Below the pieces are notes generated by a model. The model was not told where the DNA came from. It did no database searches and saw nothing but the letters and a program-made list of their open reading frames with translations. A stretch of DNA of 64,000 nucleotides from Lacimicrobium alkaliphilum (GTDB taxonomy: Bacteria; Pseudomonadota; Gammaproteobacteria; Enterobacterales; Alteromonadaceae): positions 62,001 to 126,000 of the forward strand of contig NZ_CP013650.1 in NCBI RefSeq assembly GCF_001466725.1, in the 5' to 3' direction. The position numbers were made by a program, and so were the translations under genes. Position 1 is the stretch's first letter; each line of letters begins with the position of its first letter. Below, in pieces: positions 52,993 to 61,849 of the stretch.

Positions 52993-53687
52993 TGAAAACC
53001 ATAGGCTTGTTGGGTGGTATGAGCTGGGAATCCAGTCTTGGCTATTACCAGAAAATTAATCAGGGTATCAGGCAGCATCTGGGCGGTTTGCATTCCGCTC
53101 AGATTGCCATGTACAGCGTGGATTTTGCGCCCATTGAGAGATTACAACATCAGGGTGACTGGCAGGGCGCCGCAGAACTGTTGATCCAGGGAGCCAGAGC
53201 GGTGGAAGCGGCCGGTGCGGATTTTTTACTGATTTGTACCAACACCATGCACAAAGTCGCGCCGGAAATTGAGGCCAGTATTTCCATCCCCCTGCTGCAT
53301 ATTGTTGATGCCCTGGCGGCCCATTTGCAGTCGCAGAATATCTCCACGGTAGGATTGCTGGGTACCCGTTTTACGATGCAGGACAGTTTTTTCAGACAGC
53401 GTCTGCAACAGCAATTTGGTATTCAGGTACTGGTGCCATCAGAACCTGACATGGAGATTGTTCACCGGGTGATCTATGAAGAGTTGTGTCAGGGCAGAAT
53501 TGATGAGCAATCCCGGGAAAAATACCTTAGTATTATCAATCAGTTGTCCGGGCAGGGTGCGCAAGGTATGGTGCTGGGTTGTACTGAGATTGGCTTGTTG
53601 TTGCAGCAACATCACTGTGCGGTGCCATTGTTTGATACTCTGGACATACATGTTGATGCGGCTGTACAAAAAGCCCTGATTGATTAA
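52989..53687 (+). CDS. Aspartate/glutamate racemase family protein
   Basis: 232 residues. Both racemase cysteines are present: LLICTNTMH (Cys ~79) and MVLGCTEIGLL (Cys ~193), with the start TIGLLGGMSWESSLGYYQKIN. It overlaps hutG by 4 bp. It belongs to the AspR/YgeA-like branch; the true substrate (Asp, Glu or another amino acid) is not determined. Confidence 0.9.
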   Translation: MMKTIGLLGGMSWESSLGYYQKINQGIRQHLGGLHSAQIAMYSVDFAPIERLQHQGDWQGAAELLIQGARAVEAAGADFLLICTNTMHKVAPEIEASISIPLLHIVDALAAHLQSQNISTVGLLGTRFTMQDSFFRQRLQQQFGIQVLVPSEPDMEIVHRVIYEELCQGRIDEQSREKYLSIINQLSGQGAQGMVLGCTEIGLLLQQHHCAVPLFDTLDIHVDAAVQKALID

Positions 53688-53711
53688 AAAGTACTGGCAG
53701 GAGAGTCCACT

Positions 53712-54524
53712 ATGGGTTTGCAAGGGCGTGTTGACCCTTCATCTTTGTCGCTGACAAGAGCAAAGGCCTGTTCAATTGAGACGGCTAAAACGGCGCTTGG
53801 TCAGTTAATCCGGCGGGCAGGGATCTTTTGTATCGCCTTATCCCTGGCTGGCTGTGAGCTTATCTCTGCCTTGCAGGTGAAACAGGATAAGCCAGTGGAG
53901 TTTTCCCGGCAGCAACATTATCAGTGCGCCTCCGGTGAAAACATTATGATCTCTTACAGCCAGGCCGGTGATTCAGCCATGCTGCTTTACAGTGGACAGA
54001 CACAAGTACTGCCCAAAGTGGAATCTGAAACCGGTATGCGTTTTCAGGGGGGCCAGTGGGCCTGGCAACTGAACGGGGATAAGGGGGAGCTGTTTTATGA
54101 TCGCCAGCAGCAACCCAAAGAGCGCTGTACCCGGGTAGATGAAAATAAAGGCAATAGTCGTACGCTGGTGACCGGCAATATCAATCTTCCTGCCTCCCTG
54201 GCATCCATAGACAGAGCGGTGCTGGATCTGCGGTTGTACAAGTACGAGCCCTTTGCTGCGGATCAGCGTGCCGAAATGGTGGATTGGGTACAGAGCCCGG
54301 CTTTTGTGCATCAGCAGGGCAGCAGTACTGAAAGACCCTTTCAGATTGGCACACAGGAGCCTTATGATCCGCAAATGGGCTACTATCTGACATTATATCT
54401 GCTTGAAGATGGCCACCGTACCCACATCGGTCAGTGCCGGCATAATAAAAAGGGGCTGTGCAAGGTGCTGACCCGGGAGCAGCCGGATGAGGTTGAGGTG
54501 GTATTTAAGAAACTTGGGCTCTGA
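53712..54524 (+). CDS. Lipoprotein with MliC-like and YbaY-like domains
   Basis: 270 residues. A basic ~35-residue N-terminus precedes a lipoprotein signal (IFCIALSLAGCELIS), an unusual arrangement that suggests a later start. A MliC-like region follows (HYQCASGENIMISYSQ, SGQTQVLPKVESETG), the fold of c-type lysozyme inhibitors. The C-terminal half resembles YbaY (VTGNINLPASLASIDRAVLDLRL...). Probable envelope role: protection against host or prey lysozyme. Confidence 0.72.
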   Translation: MGLQGRVDPSSLSLTRAKACSIETAKTALGQLIRRAGIFCIALSLAGCELISALQVKQDKPVEFSRQQHYQCASGENIMISYSQAGDSAMLLYSGQTQVLPKVESETGMRFQGGQWAWQLNGDKGELFYDRQQQPKERCTRVDENKGNSRTLVTGNINLPASLASIDRAVLDLRLYKYEPFAADQRAEMVDWVQSPAFVHQQGSSTERPFQIGTQEPYDPQMGYYLTLYLLEDGHRTHIGQCRHNKKGLCKVLTREQPDEVEVVFKKLGL

Positions 54525-54549
54525 CTCACCGGCACAAAAGATTCTGATT

Positions 54550-55401
54550 ATGTCGCAACATCCATCACCGGCCCTGGTCAGTATCAACTGGCTGAAGCAG
54601 CATCTCCAGGATAGAGAGGTACGGGTGCTGGATGCCAGCATGGCACCTCCTGGTCAGTCGCAGAATAAGACTTCTGATACCGCTGTTATCAGTGGCGCGC
54701 AGGTTTTTGATATGGACAAGGTCATCTGCGACCCGGATTCTGCCCTGCCTCATATGCTGCCCGATGCTGGCCGTTTTACCCGCCTTGTACGACAACTGGG
54801 CATTAATCACAACACTCAGGTTGTGGTCTACGACAGTCAGGGCCTGTTTTCTGCCGCCAGAGCCTGGTGGATGTTCCGTCTGATGGGCCACCAGAAGGTG
54901 GCGGTGCTTGATGGCGGCTTGCCGGCCTGGCAGTCGGCAAAGGGTTTAGTCGCCACCCGTCATAGTGTTGCAACTGAAAAGGGGGATTTTACTGCACAGT
55001 TTCATGCCGATGCTGTAGTCAGTGCCACCGAGGTATTAAAGGCCATAGATAGCAAAGATAGCCTGATTATTGATGCCCGCAGTGCCGGACGTTTTGACGG
55101 CACTGAGCCCGAACCCAGAGCGGGACTGCGGCCCGGCCATATTCCCGGCTCTGTAAACCTGCCATTTACGCGGTTGCTGGATCAGGGCCATTTATTGCCG
55201 GTGGCGGAACTGCAAAAACACTTTCAGGCACAGGCAGCGCAGCAAAACCAGCAGCTGATTTTCAGCTGTGGCTCCGGGGTCACAGCCTGTATTCCTTTAC
55301 TGGCGGCCTGGCTTTGCGGTTATCGCAATCTCGCCCTGTATGACGGCTCCTGGAGTGAATGGGGCAGCCGGGATGATTTGCCCGTTGAGCTCAGTCACTA
55401 A
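54550..55401 (+). CDS. sseA: 3-mercaptopyruvate/thiosulfate sulfurtransferase (SseA-like)
   Basis: 283 residues from the ATG at 54550; the frame is open further upstream, overlapping the previous gene. Two rhodanese domains. The catalytic cysteine lies in IFSCGSGVTACIPLLA; the CGSGVTA loop is that of mercaptopyruvate sulfurtransferases. It transfers sulfur from mercaptopyruvate or thiosulfate to thiol acceptors. Confidence 0.9.
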   Translation: MSQHPSPALVSINWLKQHLQDREVRVLDASMAPPGQSQNKTSDTAVISGAQVFDMDKVICDPDSALPHMLPDAGRFTRLVRQLGINHNTQVVVYDSQGLFSAARAWWMFRLMGHQKVAVLDGGLPAWQSAKGLVATRHSVATEKGDFTAQFHADAVVSATEVLKAIDSKDSLIIDARSAGRFDGTEPEPRAGLRPGHIPGSVNLPFTRLLDQGHLLPVAELQKHFQAQAAQQNQQLIFSCGSGVTACIPLLAAWLCGYRNLALYDGSWSEWGSRDDLPVELSH

Positions 55402-56681
55402 GAGTTAAAATAATTGCGGGTACCATGGGCCTCTACCGCTTCGCCAAGACGTTTGAGGGCCAGGATATAGGCCGCGGCCCTTAAGTTGGTCTGATGCTGC
55501 TGTGCCTGCTCCCAGATATCCTCAAAAGCTTTTTCCATGCGTTGTGACAGTTGATCCTGCACGGTGTCAGCATCCCAGCTGTAGCCCTGGCGATTCTGCA
55601 CCCATTCAAAATAGCTGACGGTAACGCCGCCTGCATTGGCCAGCACATCGGGCACTACGATACAGCCCTGCTCCTCGAGTATGACATCGGCATCCGCCTC
55701 TACCGGGCCGTTGGCAATTTCCACCAGGTGCCGGGCCTGAATTTTCTTAGCGTTGTGTTTGGTGATCACGCCCTCCAGCGCGGCAGGGATAAGAATATCC
55801 ACGTCCAGTTCCAGCAATTCTTCATTGGTAATAACATCGTGGTCCACTTGTTCGCAAACCGAGGCATTACAATACACGGCTTTGACTTTCCTGTTACGTT
55901 GCTTTTCTTCGTAAATGCTGTCGACGTCAAAGCCTTGTGGGGAGTAGATTCCTCCCTGAGAATCACTGATGGCGACAATACGAAAGCCTGCTTTTTGTAG
56001 CAGGTGGGCGGCATGATAACCGCCATTACCGAAACCCTGAATGGCGACAGTGGTGTCCTGAGGCTTCAGCTTCTGCTTGCGGGCCAGTGCCAGAGTGCAG
56101 AGATAGGCGCCACGGCCGGTGGCATCGTCGCGGCCAAGACTGCCTCCGAGTCGTACTGGTTTGCCGGTGATCACGCCGGGGGCTTTAACACGTTTGATGG
56201 CCTCGTATTCATCCATCATCCAGCCCATGATCCTGGCGTTGGTATACACATCCGGCGCCGGAATATCGGTTTGTGGACCGATAAAATCTGCCATCGCCCT
56301 TACATATGCCCGTGACAGGCGTTCCAGTTCCATCGGCGAGAGCTTCTTCGGGTCGACGATGATACCGCCTTTGCCGCCACCAAAAGGCAAATCCATCACC
56401 GCACACTTGATCGTCATCCACAAAGCCAGTGCCTGTACCTCTTCGATACTCACATCTGGGTGAAAGCGGATACCGCCCTTGGTGGGGCCAAGCTTATTAT
56501 TATAGTGGCATCGAAAGCCCGGAAAGTAACAGGTTGAGCCATTGTCCATACGCACCGGCAGACTGGCGGTCATGGTCGCCTTGGGCTGCATCAGACTGTC
56601 GATGACTTCCTGGGTGATTTTTGCCTGTTTGGCAAAACGGGTGATTCTGCTGAGTGCATCTTCGAGCAAATTCGCGGACAT
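55398..56681 (-). CDS. gdhA: Glutamate dehydrogenase (Glu/Leu/Phe/Val family)
   Basis: 427 residues, typical for the NAD-linked class. Active-site blocks: GGIRFHPDVSIEEVQALALWMTIKCAVMDLPFGGGKGG (catalytic lysines), VAIQGFGNGGYHAAHLL (dinucleotide fold) and IANGPVEADADVI. Interconverts glutamate and 2-oxoglutarate, joining histidine breakdown to the TCA cycle. It converges on the sulfurtransferase gene; the two stops overlap by 4 bp. Confidence 0.93.
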   Translation of the reverse strand: MSANLLEDALSRITRFAKQAKITQEVIDSLMQPKATMTASLPVRMDNGSTCYFPGFRCHYNNKLGPTKGGIRFHPDVSIEEVQALALWMTIKCAVMDLPFGGGKGGIIVDPKKLSPMELERLSRAYVRAMADFIGPQTDIPAPDVYTNARIMGWMMDEYEAIKRVKAPGVITGKPVRLGGSLGRDDATGRGAYLCTLALARKQKLKPQDTTVAIQGFGNGGYHAAHLLQKAGFRIVAISDSQGGIYSPQGFDVDSIYEEKQRNRKVKAVYCNASVCEQVDHDVITNEELLELDVDILIPAALEGVITKHNAKKIQARHLVEIANGPVEADADVILEEQGCIVVPDVLANAGGVTVSYFEWVQNRQGYSWDADTVQDQLSQRMEKAFEDIWEQAQQHQTNLRAAAYILALKRLGEAVEAHGTRNYFNS

Positions 56682-56767
56682 GCTTCTCCCCTGTTTATTA
56701 TTGGATTACCGTCATTACACCAATATCCGTCAGTCAGACAAAGGGATCAACTCTGTTGTCTTTACGG

Positions 56768-57295
56768 TCAATCCAGATTCCAGTTCCAGACCTGACAGGT
56801 AGTGATGCCGGTTCTCTGGATGGCATGGCGGTCACGCTCTGCGGCACGCTTCCTTTCATAGGGGCCGAGAATGACCCGGTACCATCTGCCATTGCTACCT
56901 TCACTGGGGCGGATTTGTGACTCCAGCCCCTGGAAGGCGATTTTCGCGCGCATCTGTTCTGCCTGATCGCTACTGCGAAAAGAGCCACATTGCATCAGCC
57001 AGCGTACATCCGATTCGACCTCTTCCGGCAGCTCTACTTCAACGGTTTGCTGTGGCAGAGTTTCTACAAATTGCCACTCTTCCTGGGGTAATTCCGGCAA
57101 CACTTCCTGTTGTTCAGTCTTTGGCATCTGAATAATTTCCGGCTTTTCCTCGGCGCTGTTGCGGATACTCCAAAGGAAATAGGCAAAGGCCATTATCAGT
57201 GCCAGCGTTACGATAATACGCAACCAGGGAACCGGTGCCTTAGGTGGAGGAGTTTTGGCGGAGCGACCGCGGGAAATATAATCTTTATGTGCCAT
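56768..57295 (-). CDS. SPOR domain protein, FtsN-like
   Basis: 175 residues. Short basic cytoplasmic start (MAHKDYISRGRSAKTPPPK), one transmembrane helix (IIVTLALIMAFAYFLWSI), a linker rich in P, E and Q, and a C-terminal SPOR domain (WLMQCGSFRSSDQAEQMRAKI). SPOR domains bind denuded septal peptidoglycan. Position downstream of priA matches ftsN in many gammaproteobacteria; the spacer is shorter than E. coli FtsN. Confidence 0.88.
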   Translation of the reverse strand: MAHKDYISRGRSAKTPPPKAPVPWLRIIVTLALIMAFAYFLWSIRNSAEEKPEIIQMPKTEQQEVLPELPQEEWQFVETLPQQTVEVELPEEVESDVRWLMQCGSFRSSDQAEQMRAKIAFQGLESQIRPSEGSNGRWYRVILGPYERKRAAERDRHAIQRTGITTCQVWNWNLD

Positions 57296-57388
57296 AGTAT
57301 TGTGAATACCTTATCTCTTTTTGAGAACTGCTAAGCAGGCCGATTCTACTGTATACCCGGATAACCTCAAAATCAGAATATTGGCGCT

Positions 57389-59566
57389 CTAGGTGAAATC
57401 CATCGGATCCATATCTAGCGACCATCTGACCTTGTTCGCCAGCGGCAGTTTCTCAATCCGGGTCATCATATTACTGAGCCACTGCTGAATGCCGGTACGT
57501 TTGTCAGACTGTAACAGCAATTGCATCCGATAGCGGCCCTGACGTTTTTCCATCAGCGCAGGTAACGGGCCGATAAGGCTGATATCTGTCTGGCGCAGGC
57601 AGGCTTTAACCTGTTCCAGAAAGTCATAGGCCAGATTGCCGTTAACTGCTTCTGAGCGAAACAACGCCTGATAACTGTATGGCGGTAGAGCGGCAAACTG
57701 ACGTTCTTTTAAGGCGAGTCGGGCAAAGTGCTGATAGCCATTATTGAGCAGGTCCTGCAACAACGGATGGCCCGGGTTATGGGTCTGAAGCCACAATTCG
57801 CCCTGAATCTGCGCCCGTCCGGCGCGTCCGGCTACCTGGGTAATAAGTTGTGCCAGGTGTTCGGCAGCACGGTAATCGGCGCTGAACAGGGCGCTGTCTA
57901 CATCGAGGATCACCACCAGCGATACTCTTGGGAAATGATGGCCCTTGGCCAGGATCTGGGTGCCAATGAGTAACTGACTATTGCCCTGATTAATCTCATC
58001 TAACAGCCCGTGCAATTTTTGTTTGCCACGGGCTGAGTCACTGTCGATGCGCATGGCAGTGTATTGTGGGAATAGCCGCTGTATACCATGCTCCAGCTGT
58101 TCTGTGCCCATGCCCACCGGCTGCAGATCAGGATGGCCGCAGGCGGCACAGCGCGAAGGCACAATTTTGGCGTCGCCGCAGTGGTGACACTGTAATTTGT
58201 TCAGTTGCCGGTGCAGGGTGAAGCTGCGCTCACAACGGTGGCATTCTTCCACATGGCCACATTGATGGCAGATCAGCGCGGGCGCAAAGCCTCGTCGGTT
58301 AATAAACAACATCACCTGATGGCCCTGCTGAAGATGCAGCCGGATACGTTGTTGCATACCTTTGGCCAGCCCGTAATCCAGTGCCTGGCCTTTGATATCC
58401 AGCACCTGATGCTGCACCGCTTTAGCGCCCCCGGCCCGTTGTTTCAGCGACAGGTGCTGATATTTTCCGGTAAGGGCATTGTTGAGGGTCTCCAGTGAGG
58501 GCGTGGCGCTGCCGAGTATCAGCGGGATATTTTCCAGCCGTGCTCTGACGACGGCCAGATCGCGGGCATGATAGCGCCAGCCATCCTGCTGTTTGTAGGA
58601 GCCATCATGTTCTTCATCGACGATGATCATGCCGGGGTTGGCCAGCGGCGTGAAAATCGCCGAACGGGTACCAATAATAATCCCCGTTTCACCCAGCCCG
58701 GCCTGCTGCCAGACTGTCAGCCTTTCTTTGTCGGTCAGGCCGGAATGCAGCACGGCCACATCAATACCAAAACGCTGTTCGAAGCGGGCGACAGTTTGCG
58801 GAGTCAGACCAATTTCCGGCACCAGGATCAGGATCTGTTTACCCTGTTGCAGCAAAGGCGCGATGCATTGCAGATAGACTTCTGTTTTTCCGGAACCGGT
58901 GACGCCCTCCAGCAGAAAAGAGTGAAAGCCCTGAGCCTGATTATTGATGGCGGTAATCGCCAGTGACTGCTCCAGATTGGCGTTGAGCTGGCCACTGATT
59001 TTGATGCGTGCTGGCCAGTCAGTATCCGGGATATAGGCATCATCTGTCGCTTCAATCAGCTGTTTTTCCTTAACGGCCCGGATTATGGCTGCAGAAAATT
59101 CCTGCTTCAGGATTTTGTCTTCGCAGCGTCCTGCCCGCAGCCGCTCAATAATAGCCTGCTGCTGCGGGGCTCTTTTCAGACTATCGCTATTCAGCGCCTG
59201 GCCTGTTTCGGTTAATCGCCAGAAACTTTGCTGGCTTGTGGCCGGTTCGCCTTTACGCAGGCGGGCCGGCAGCGCAGTGCTGATGACATCGCCCACAGGA
59301 TGCTGATAGTAGCGACTGGCCCAGTTCAGCCAGTCAAGCATCAGTGCGCTGAGTACCGGTTTATGATCCAGCAACGCCGTTATCCGGCGTAACTTATCTG
59401 TTGGTTGGTCGGAGTTCTGTTTGATTGCGGTAATCACACCTACCAGTTGTCTGGAGCCAAAGGGGACGCGCACCCTGGCTCCCGGCGTCGGCTGAGCATG
59501 GTCTTCGGGCAACAGATAATCAAACCCGCCGCGCATGGGTACGGGCAGGGCAACTTCTACTATCAT
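57389..59566 (-). CDS. priA: Primosomal replication restart helicase PriA
   Basis: 725 residues from the ATG at 59566 (MIVEVALPVPMRGGFDYLLP is the family start). Helicase core: Walker A GVTGSGKTEVYLQ and DEEH box IVDEEHDGSYKQQ. Cysteine-rich zinc region: CHQCGHVEECHRCERS...CHHCGD...CAACGH. C-terminal RMQLLLQSDKR block present. It reloads the replisome at collapsed forks. Followed by the SPOR protein gene on the same strand. Confidence 0.95.
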   Translation of the reverse strand: MIVEVALPVPMRGGFDYLLPEDHAQPTPGARVRVPFGSRQLVGVITAIKQNSDQPTDKLRRITALLDHKPVLSALMLDWLNWASRYYQHPVGDVISTALPARLRKGEPATSQQSFWRLTETGQALNSDSLKRAPQQQAIIERLRAGRCEDKILKQEFSAAIIRAVKEKQLIEATDDAYIPDTDWPARIKISGQLNANLEQSLAITAINNQAQGFHSFLLEGVTGSGKTEVYLQCIAPLLQQGKQILILVPEIGLTPQTVARFEQRFGIDVAVLHSGLTDKERLTVWQQAGLGETGIIIGTRSAIFTPLANPGMIIVDEEHDGSYKQQDGWRYHARDLAVVRARLENIPLILGSATPSLETLNNALTGKYQHLSLKQRAGGAKAVQHQVLDIKGQALDYGLAKGMQQRIRLHLQQGHQVMLFINRRGFAPALICHQCGHVEECHRCERSFTLHRQLNKLQCHHCGDAKIVPSRCAACGHPDLQPVGMGTEQLEHGIQRLFPQYTAMRIDSDSARGKQKLHGLLDEINQGNSQLLIGTQILAKGHHFPRVSLVVILDVDSALFSADYRAAEHLAQLITQVAGRAGRAQIQGELWLQTHNPGHPLLQDLLNNGYQHFARLALKERQFAALPPYSYQALFRSEAVNGNLAYDFLEQVKACLRQTDISLIGPLPALMEKRQGRYRMQLLLQSDKRTGIQQWLSNMMTRIEKLPLANKVRWSLDMDPMDFT

Positions 59567-59667
59567 TAAACTTCTGTTCCGTATTGCTGGTGTGTTGTGA
59601 TTGTGGTGATAATTCCAACGATTTATTCTTGAACCCCACATCAGGATACATTAATATGCGCGTCCCC

Positions 59668-59697
59668 CGGCGGCAAGCCGCCAGTTTTTAATTTTTC
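59668..59697 (+). terminator. Hairpin and T-tract upstream of rpmE (leader attenuator or terminator)
   Basis: GGCGG-CAAG-CCGCC (59669-59682) is followed by AGTTTTTAATTTTT. It lies in the rpmE leader on the rpmE strand with no plus-strand gene upstream, so it may be an attenuator of the ribosomal protein leader type. Ribosomal protein L31 leaders have been described in gammaproteobacteria. Confidence 0.5.
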
Positions 59698-59765
59698 GTA
59701 TGGTGTTTGGTCAAGCCCGTTGTGTTTGGATCAAATAGCGGTACGGCCTGATGATGAGGTAACCC

Positions 59766-59978
59766 ATGAAAGACGGTATCCACCCGGATTATCAAGAAAT
59801 GACTGCAACCTGTTCTTGTGGCAACAAGATCCAGGTTCGTTCTACCCTGAAAAAAGATATCAACCTGGACGTATGTTCTGAATGTCACCCATTCTACACT
59901 GGTAAGCAGCGTAATGTTGATACCGGCGGCCGTGTTGATCGCTTTAACAAGCGTTTCGGTGCTTTGGGTAAGAAATAA
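59766..59978 (+). CDS. rpmE: 50S ribosomal protein L31
   Basis: 70 residues, the zinc-binding C+ form: cysteines in TCSCGNK and [24 protein letters not shown] near the end is diagnostic. It has a following strong terminator. Alternative zinc-free L31 (ykgM type) would replace it under zinc limitation; none is in this window. Confidence 0.97.
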   Translation: MKDGIHPDYQEMTATCSCGNKIQVRSTLKKDINLDVCSECHPFYTGKQRNVDTGGRVDRFNKRFGALGKK

Positions 59979-59995
59979 CACCCGGAACTATCCGT

Positions 59996-60024
59996 TAAAA
60001 AAGCGCCTCAGGGCGCTTTTTTTA
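59996..60024 (+). terminator. Rho-independent terminator of rpmE
   Basis: AAAAAAGCGCC-TCAG-GGCGCTTTTTTT: a perfect hairpin with a T-tract, 17 bp after the rpmE stop. Confidence 0.95.
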
Positions 60025-60255
60025 TTCATATCTGAAAATATTAATCCTCTCTTTATTCATAACTATTCGCTATATTCAAACTGGTTTTTAATTAGATGAA
60101 ATTGTGTGTCGCTATATAGGTTGCTGATCTGATATGTTGATATCGGATTACGTGATAGATTCGCGCGTCAACAATAAAGGCCAATAATAAAAAGCCCCAC
60201 CAACAGGGGATGCAGAACAATAAATCTCCAGTACCCAACAATATCAGAGGCAAGC

Positions 60256-61500
60256 ATGTCTGACTTTCGTCAAAAAGCCTTGGACTACCATTCCAAGCCC
60301 GTCCCCGGAAAAATCAGTGTTGAGCTGACTAAGCCAGCAGAGAGTGTCGGCGATCTGGCCCTGGCATACAGCCCGGGTGTGGCTGAGCCGGTAAAAGAAA
60401 TTGCCGCTAATCCCGATGCGGTGTACCAGTACACGGCAAAGGGCAATATGGTGGCGGTGATCTCCAACGGCACCGCGATTCTGGGGCTCGGTAACCTTGG
60501 TCCCATGGCCTCCAAGCCGGTGATGGAAGGTAAGGCATTATTGTTTAAACGCTTTGCCGGGCTGGATGCCATAGACATCGAAGTCAGGCATCGTACCACT
60601 GAAGAATTTATTACCACTGTGGCCAATATTGCCGATACCTTCGGTGGTATTAACTTAGAAGATATCAAGGCACCGGAGTGTTTTGAGATTGAACAGGAAC
60701 TGATCAAGCGCTGCCGTATTCCGGTTTTCCATGATGATCAGCATGGCACAGCCATTGTAACGGCTGCCGGCATGCTGAATGCGCTGGAGATTCAGGGCAA
60801 GAATATTCATGATGTCACCATTGTGTGCATGGGCGCCGGCGCTGCGGCTGTGGCCTGTATGGAGCTTTTGATAAAATGTGGTGCCCAGCGTGAGCGTATT
60901 TATATGCTCGACAGAAAAGGGGTGATTCACACCCGCCGTGATGATTTGACCCCTCATAAGCAGTTTTTTGCCAATAACACCGATAAGCGTACCCTTGAAG
61001 ATGTGATGGAAGATGCCGATGTGTTTGTGGGCGTATCGGGCCCTGATGTGTTGCCGCCGGAGACCCTTAAGCTGATGGCTCCAAACCCGGTGGTGTTTGC
61101 CTGCTCTAACCCGGATCCTGAAATCAGGCCGGATCTGGCTCATGCTGCCAGAGACGATTTGATTATGGCCACCGGTCGTTCTGACTATCCTAATCAGGTT
61201 AACAATGTGCTTTGTTTCCCCTTTATCTTTCGTGGAGCGCTGGATGTCAGGGCGTCGACCATTAATGATGAGATGAAAGTGGCGGCGGTTGAGGCCATTC
61301 GCAGTATCGCTAAAGAGCCGGTTTCTGAAGCGGTGCTTAAGGCCTCCGGAGTGGATTCACTGACCTTTGGTCGGGAGTATATTATTCCCAAGCCTATGGA
61401 TCCGAGGTTGTGCCAGCGGGTAGCGAAAACCGTTGCTCAGGCCGCCATCGATACCGGCGTGGCCCGTATTGAAACCCTGCCGAAAGGGTATATGGAATAA
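60256..61500 (+). CDS. maeB: NADP-dependent malic enzyme, short form
   Basis: 414 residues: only the malic enzyme domain, lacking the phosphotransacetylase-like C-terminus of E. coli MaeB (~759). SPGVAEPVKEIAANPDAVY, GNGTAILGLGNLG-like NGTAILGLGNLGPMASKPV, VFHDDQHGTAIV and GAGAAAVACMELL (cofactor fold) are typical. It makes pyruvate and NADPH from malate. The gene stands alone. AGAGGC lies before the ATG. Confidence 0.93.
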   Translation: MSDFRQKALDYHSKPVPGKISVELTKPAESVGDLALAYSPGVAEPVKEIAANPDAVYQYTAKGNMVAVISNGTAILGLGNLGPMASKPVMEGKALLFKRFAGLDAIDIEVRHRTTEEFITTVANIADTFGGINLEDIKAPECFEIEQELIKRCRIPVFHDDQHGTAIVTAAGMLNALEIQGKNIHDVTIVCMGAGAAAVACMELLIKCGAQRERIYMLDRKGVIHTRRDDLTPHKQFFANNTDKRTLEDVMEDADVFVGVSGPDVLPPETLKLMAPNPVVFACSNPDPEIRPDLAHAARDDLIMATGRSDYPNQVNNVLCFPFIFRGALDVRASTINDEMKVAAVEAIRSIAKEPVSEAVLKASGVDSLTFGREYIIPKPMDPRLCQRVAKTVAQAAIDTGVARIETLPKGYME

Positions 61501-61502
61501 GT

Positions 61503-61594
61503 AGGAAAAGTGGGGTCAGAGTAAACTTTTCCGTTTTATCGCTGGTCTGCTTATCTGGAAAGAGAGAAAAGTTTACTCTGACCCCACTTTTCCT
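61503..61594. repeat. Perfect 28-bp inverted repeat (RAYT/REP-like miniature element)
   Basis: Arms at 61504-61531 and 61566-61593 are exact complements, built around TGGGGTCAGAGTAAACTTTT, with a 34-bp loop. The TGGGGTCAGAGTAAAC arm flanks REP-associated (Y1) transposases in other marine gammaproteobacteria; here there is no transposase, so it is a miniature derivative. It may also terminate the malic enzyme transcript. Confidence 0.85.
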
Positions 61595-61609
61595 CACTCC
61601 TCACATACA

Positions 61610-61849
61610 GATTAGTAGCCCGGATTCACTCAATATTCGTCCTTCCCGCAATCCGCTGCGCTCCTTGAAGGCTACAGTTGCCTGGCGGAATAGAAAAAGG
61701 CACTGGATTCCCGCCAACAACACGCGGGAATGAAAACCGGTCATGCCCGAAAGCCGTTATCGGGCATCCAGTGCCCTTTGAGAAAAACAAAGATACAAAG
61801 AGTGCGGACAGAAGTGGGAGCTAATCCCTCACGCCTGCCCCCTCACTCA
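61610..61849. repeat. Further dispersed repeats downstream of maeB
   Basis: TAGCCCGGATTCACTC...AAGGCTAC palindrome at 61617-61672 (same family as 25585-25665), then a family A unit (61690-61780) with ATTCCCGCCAACAACACGCG and CATGCCCGAAAGCCGTTATC. No gene is seen. Confidence 0.75.
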
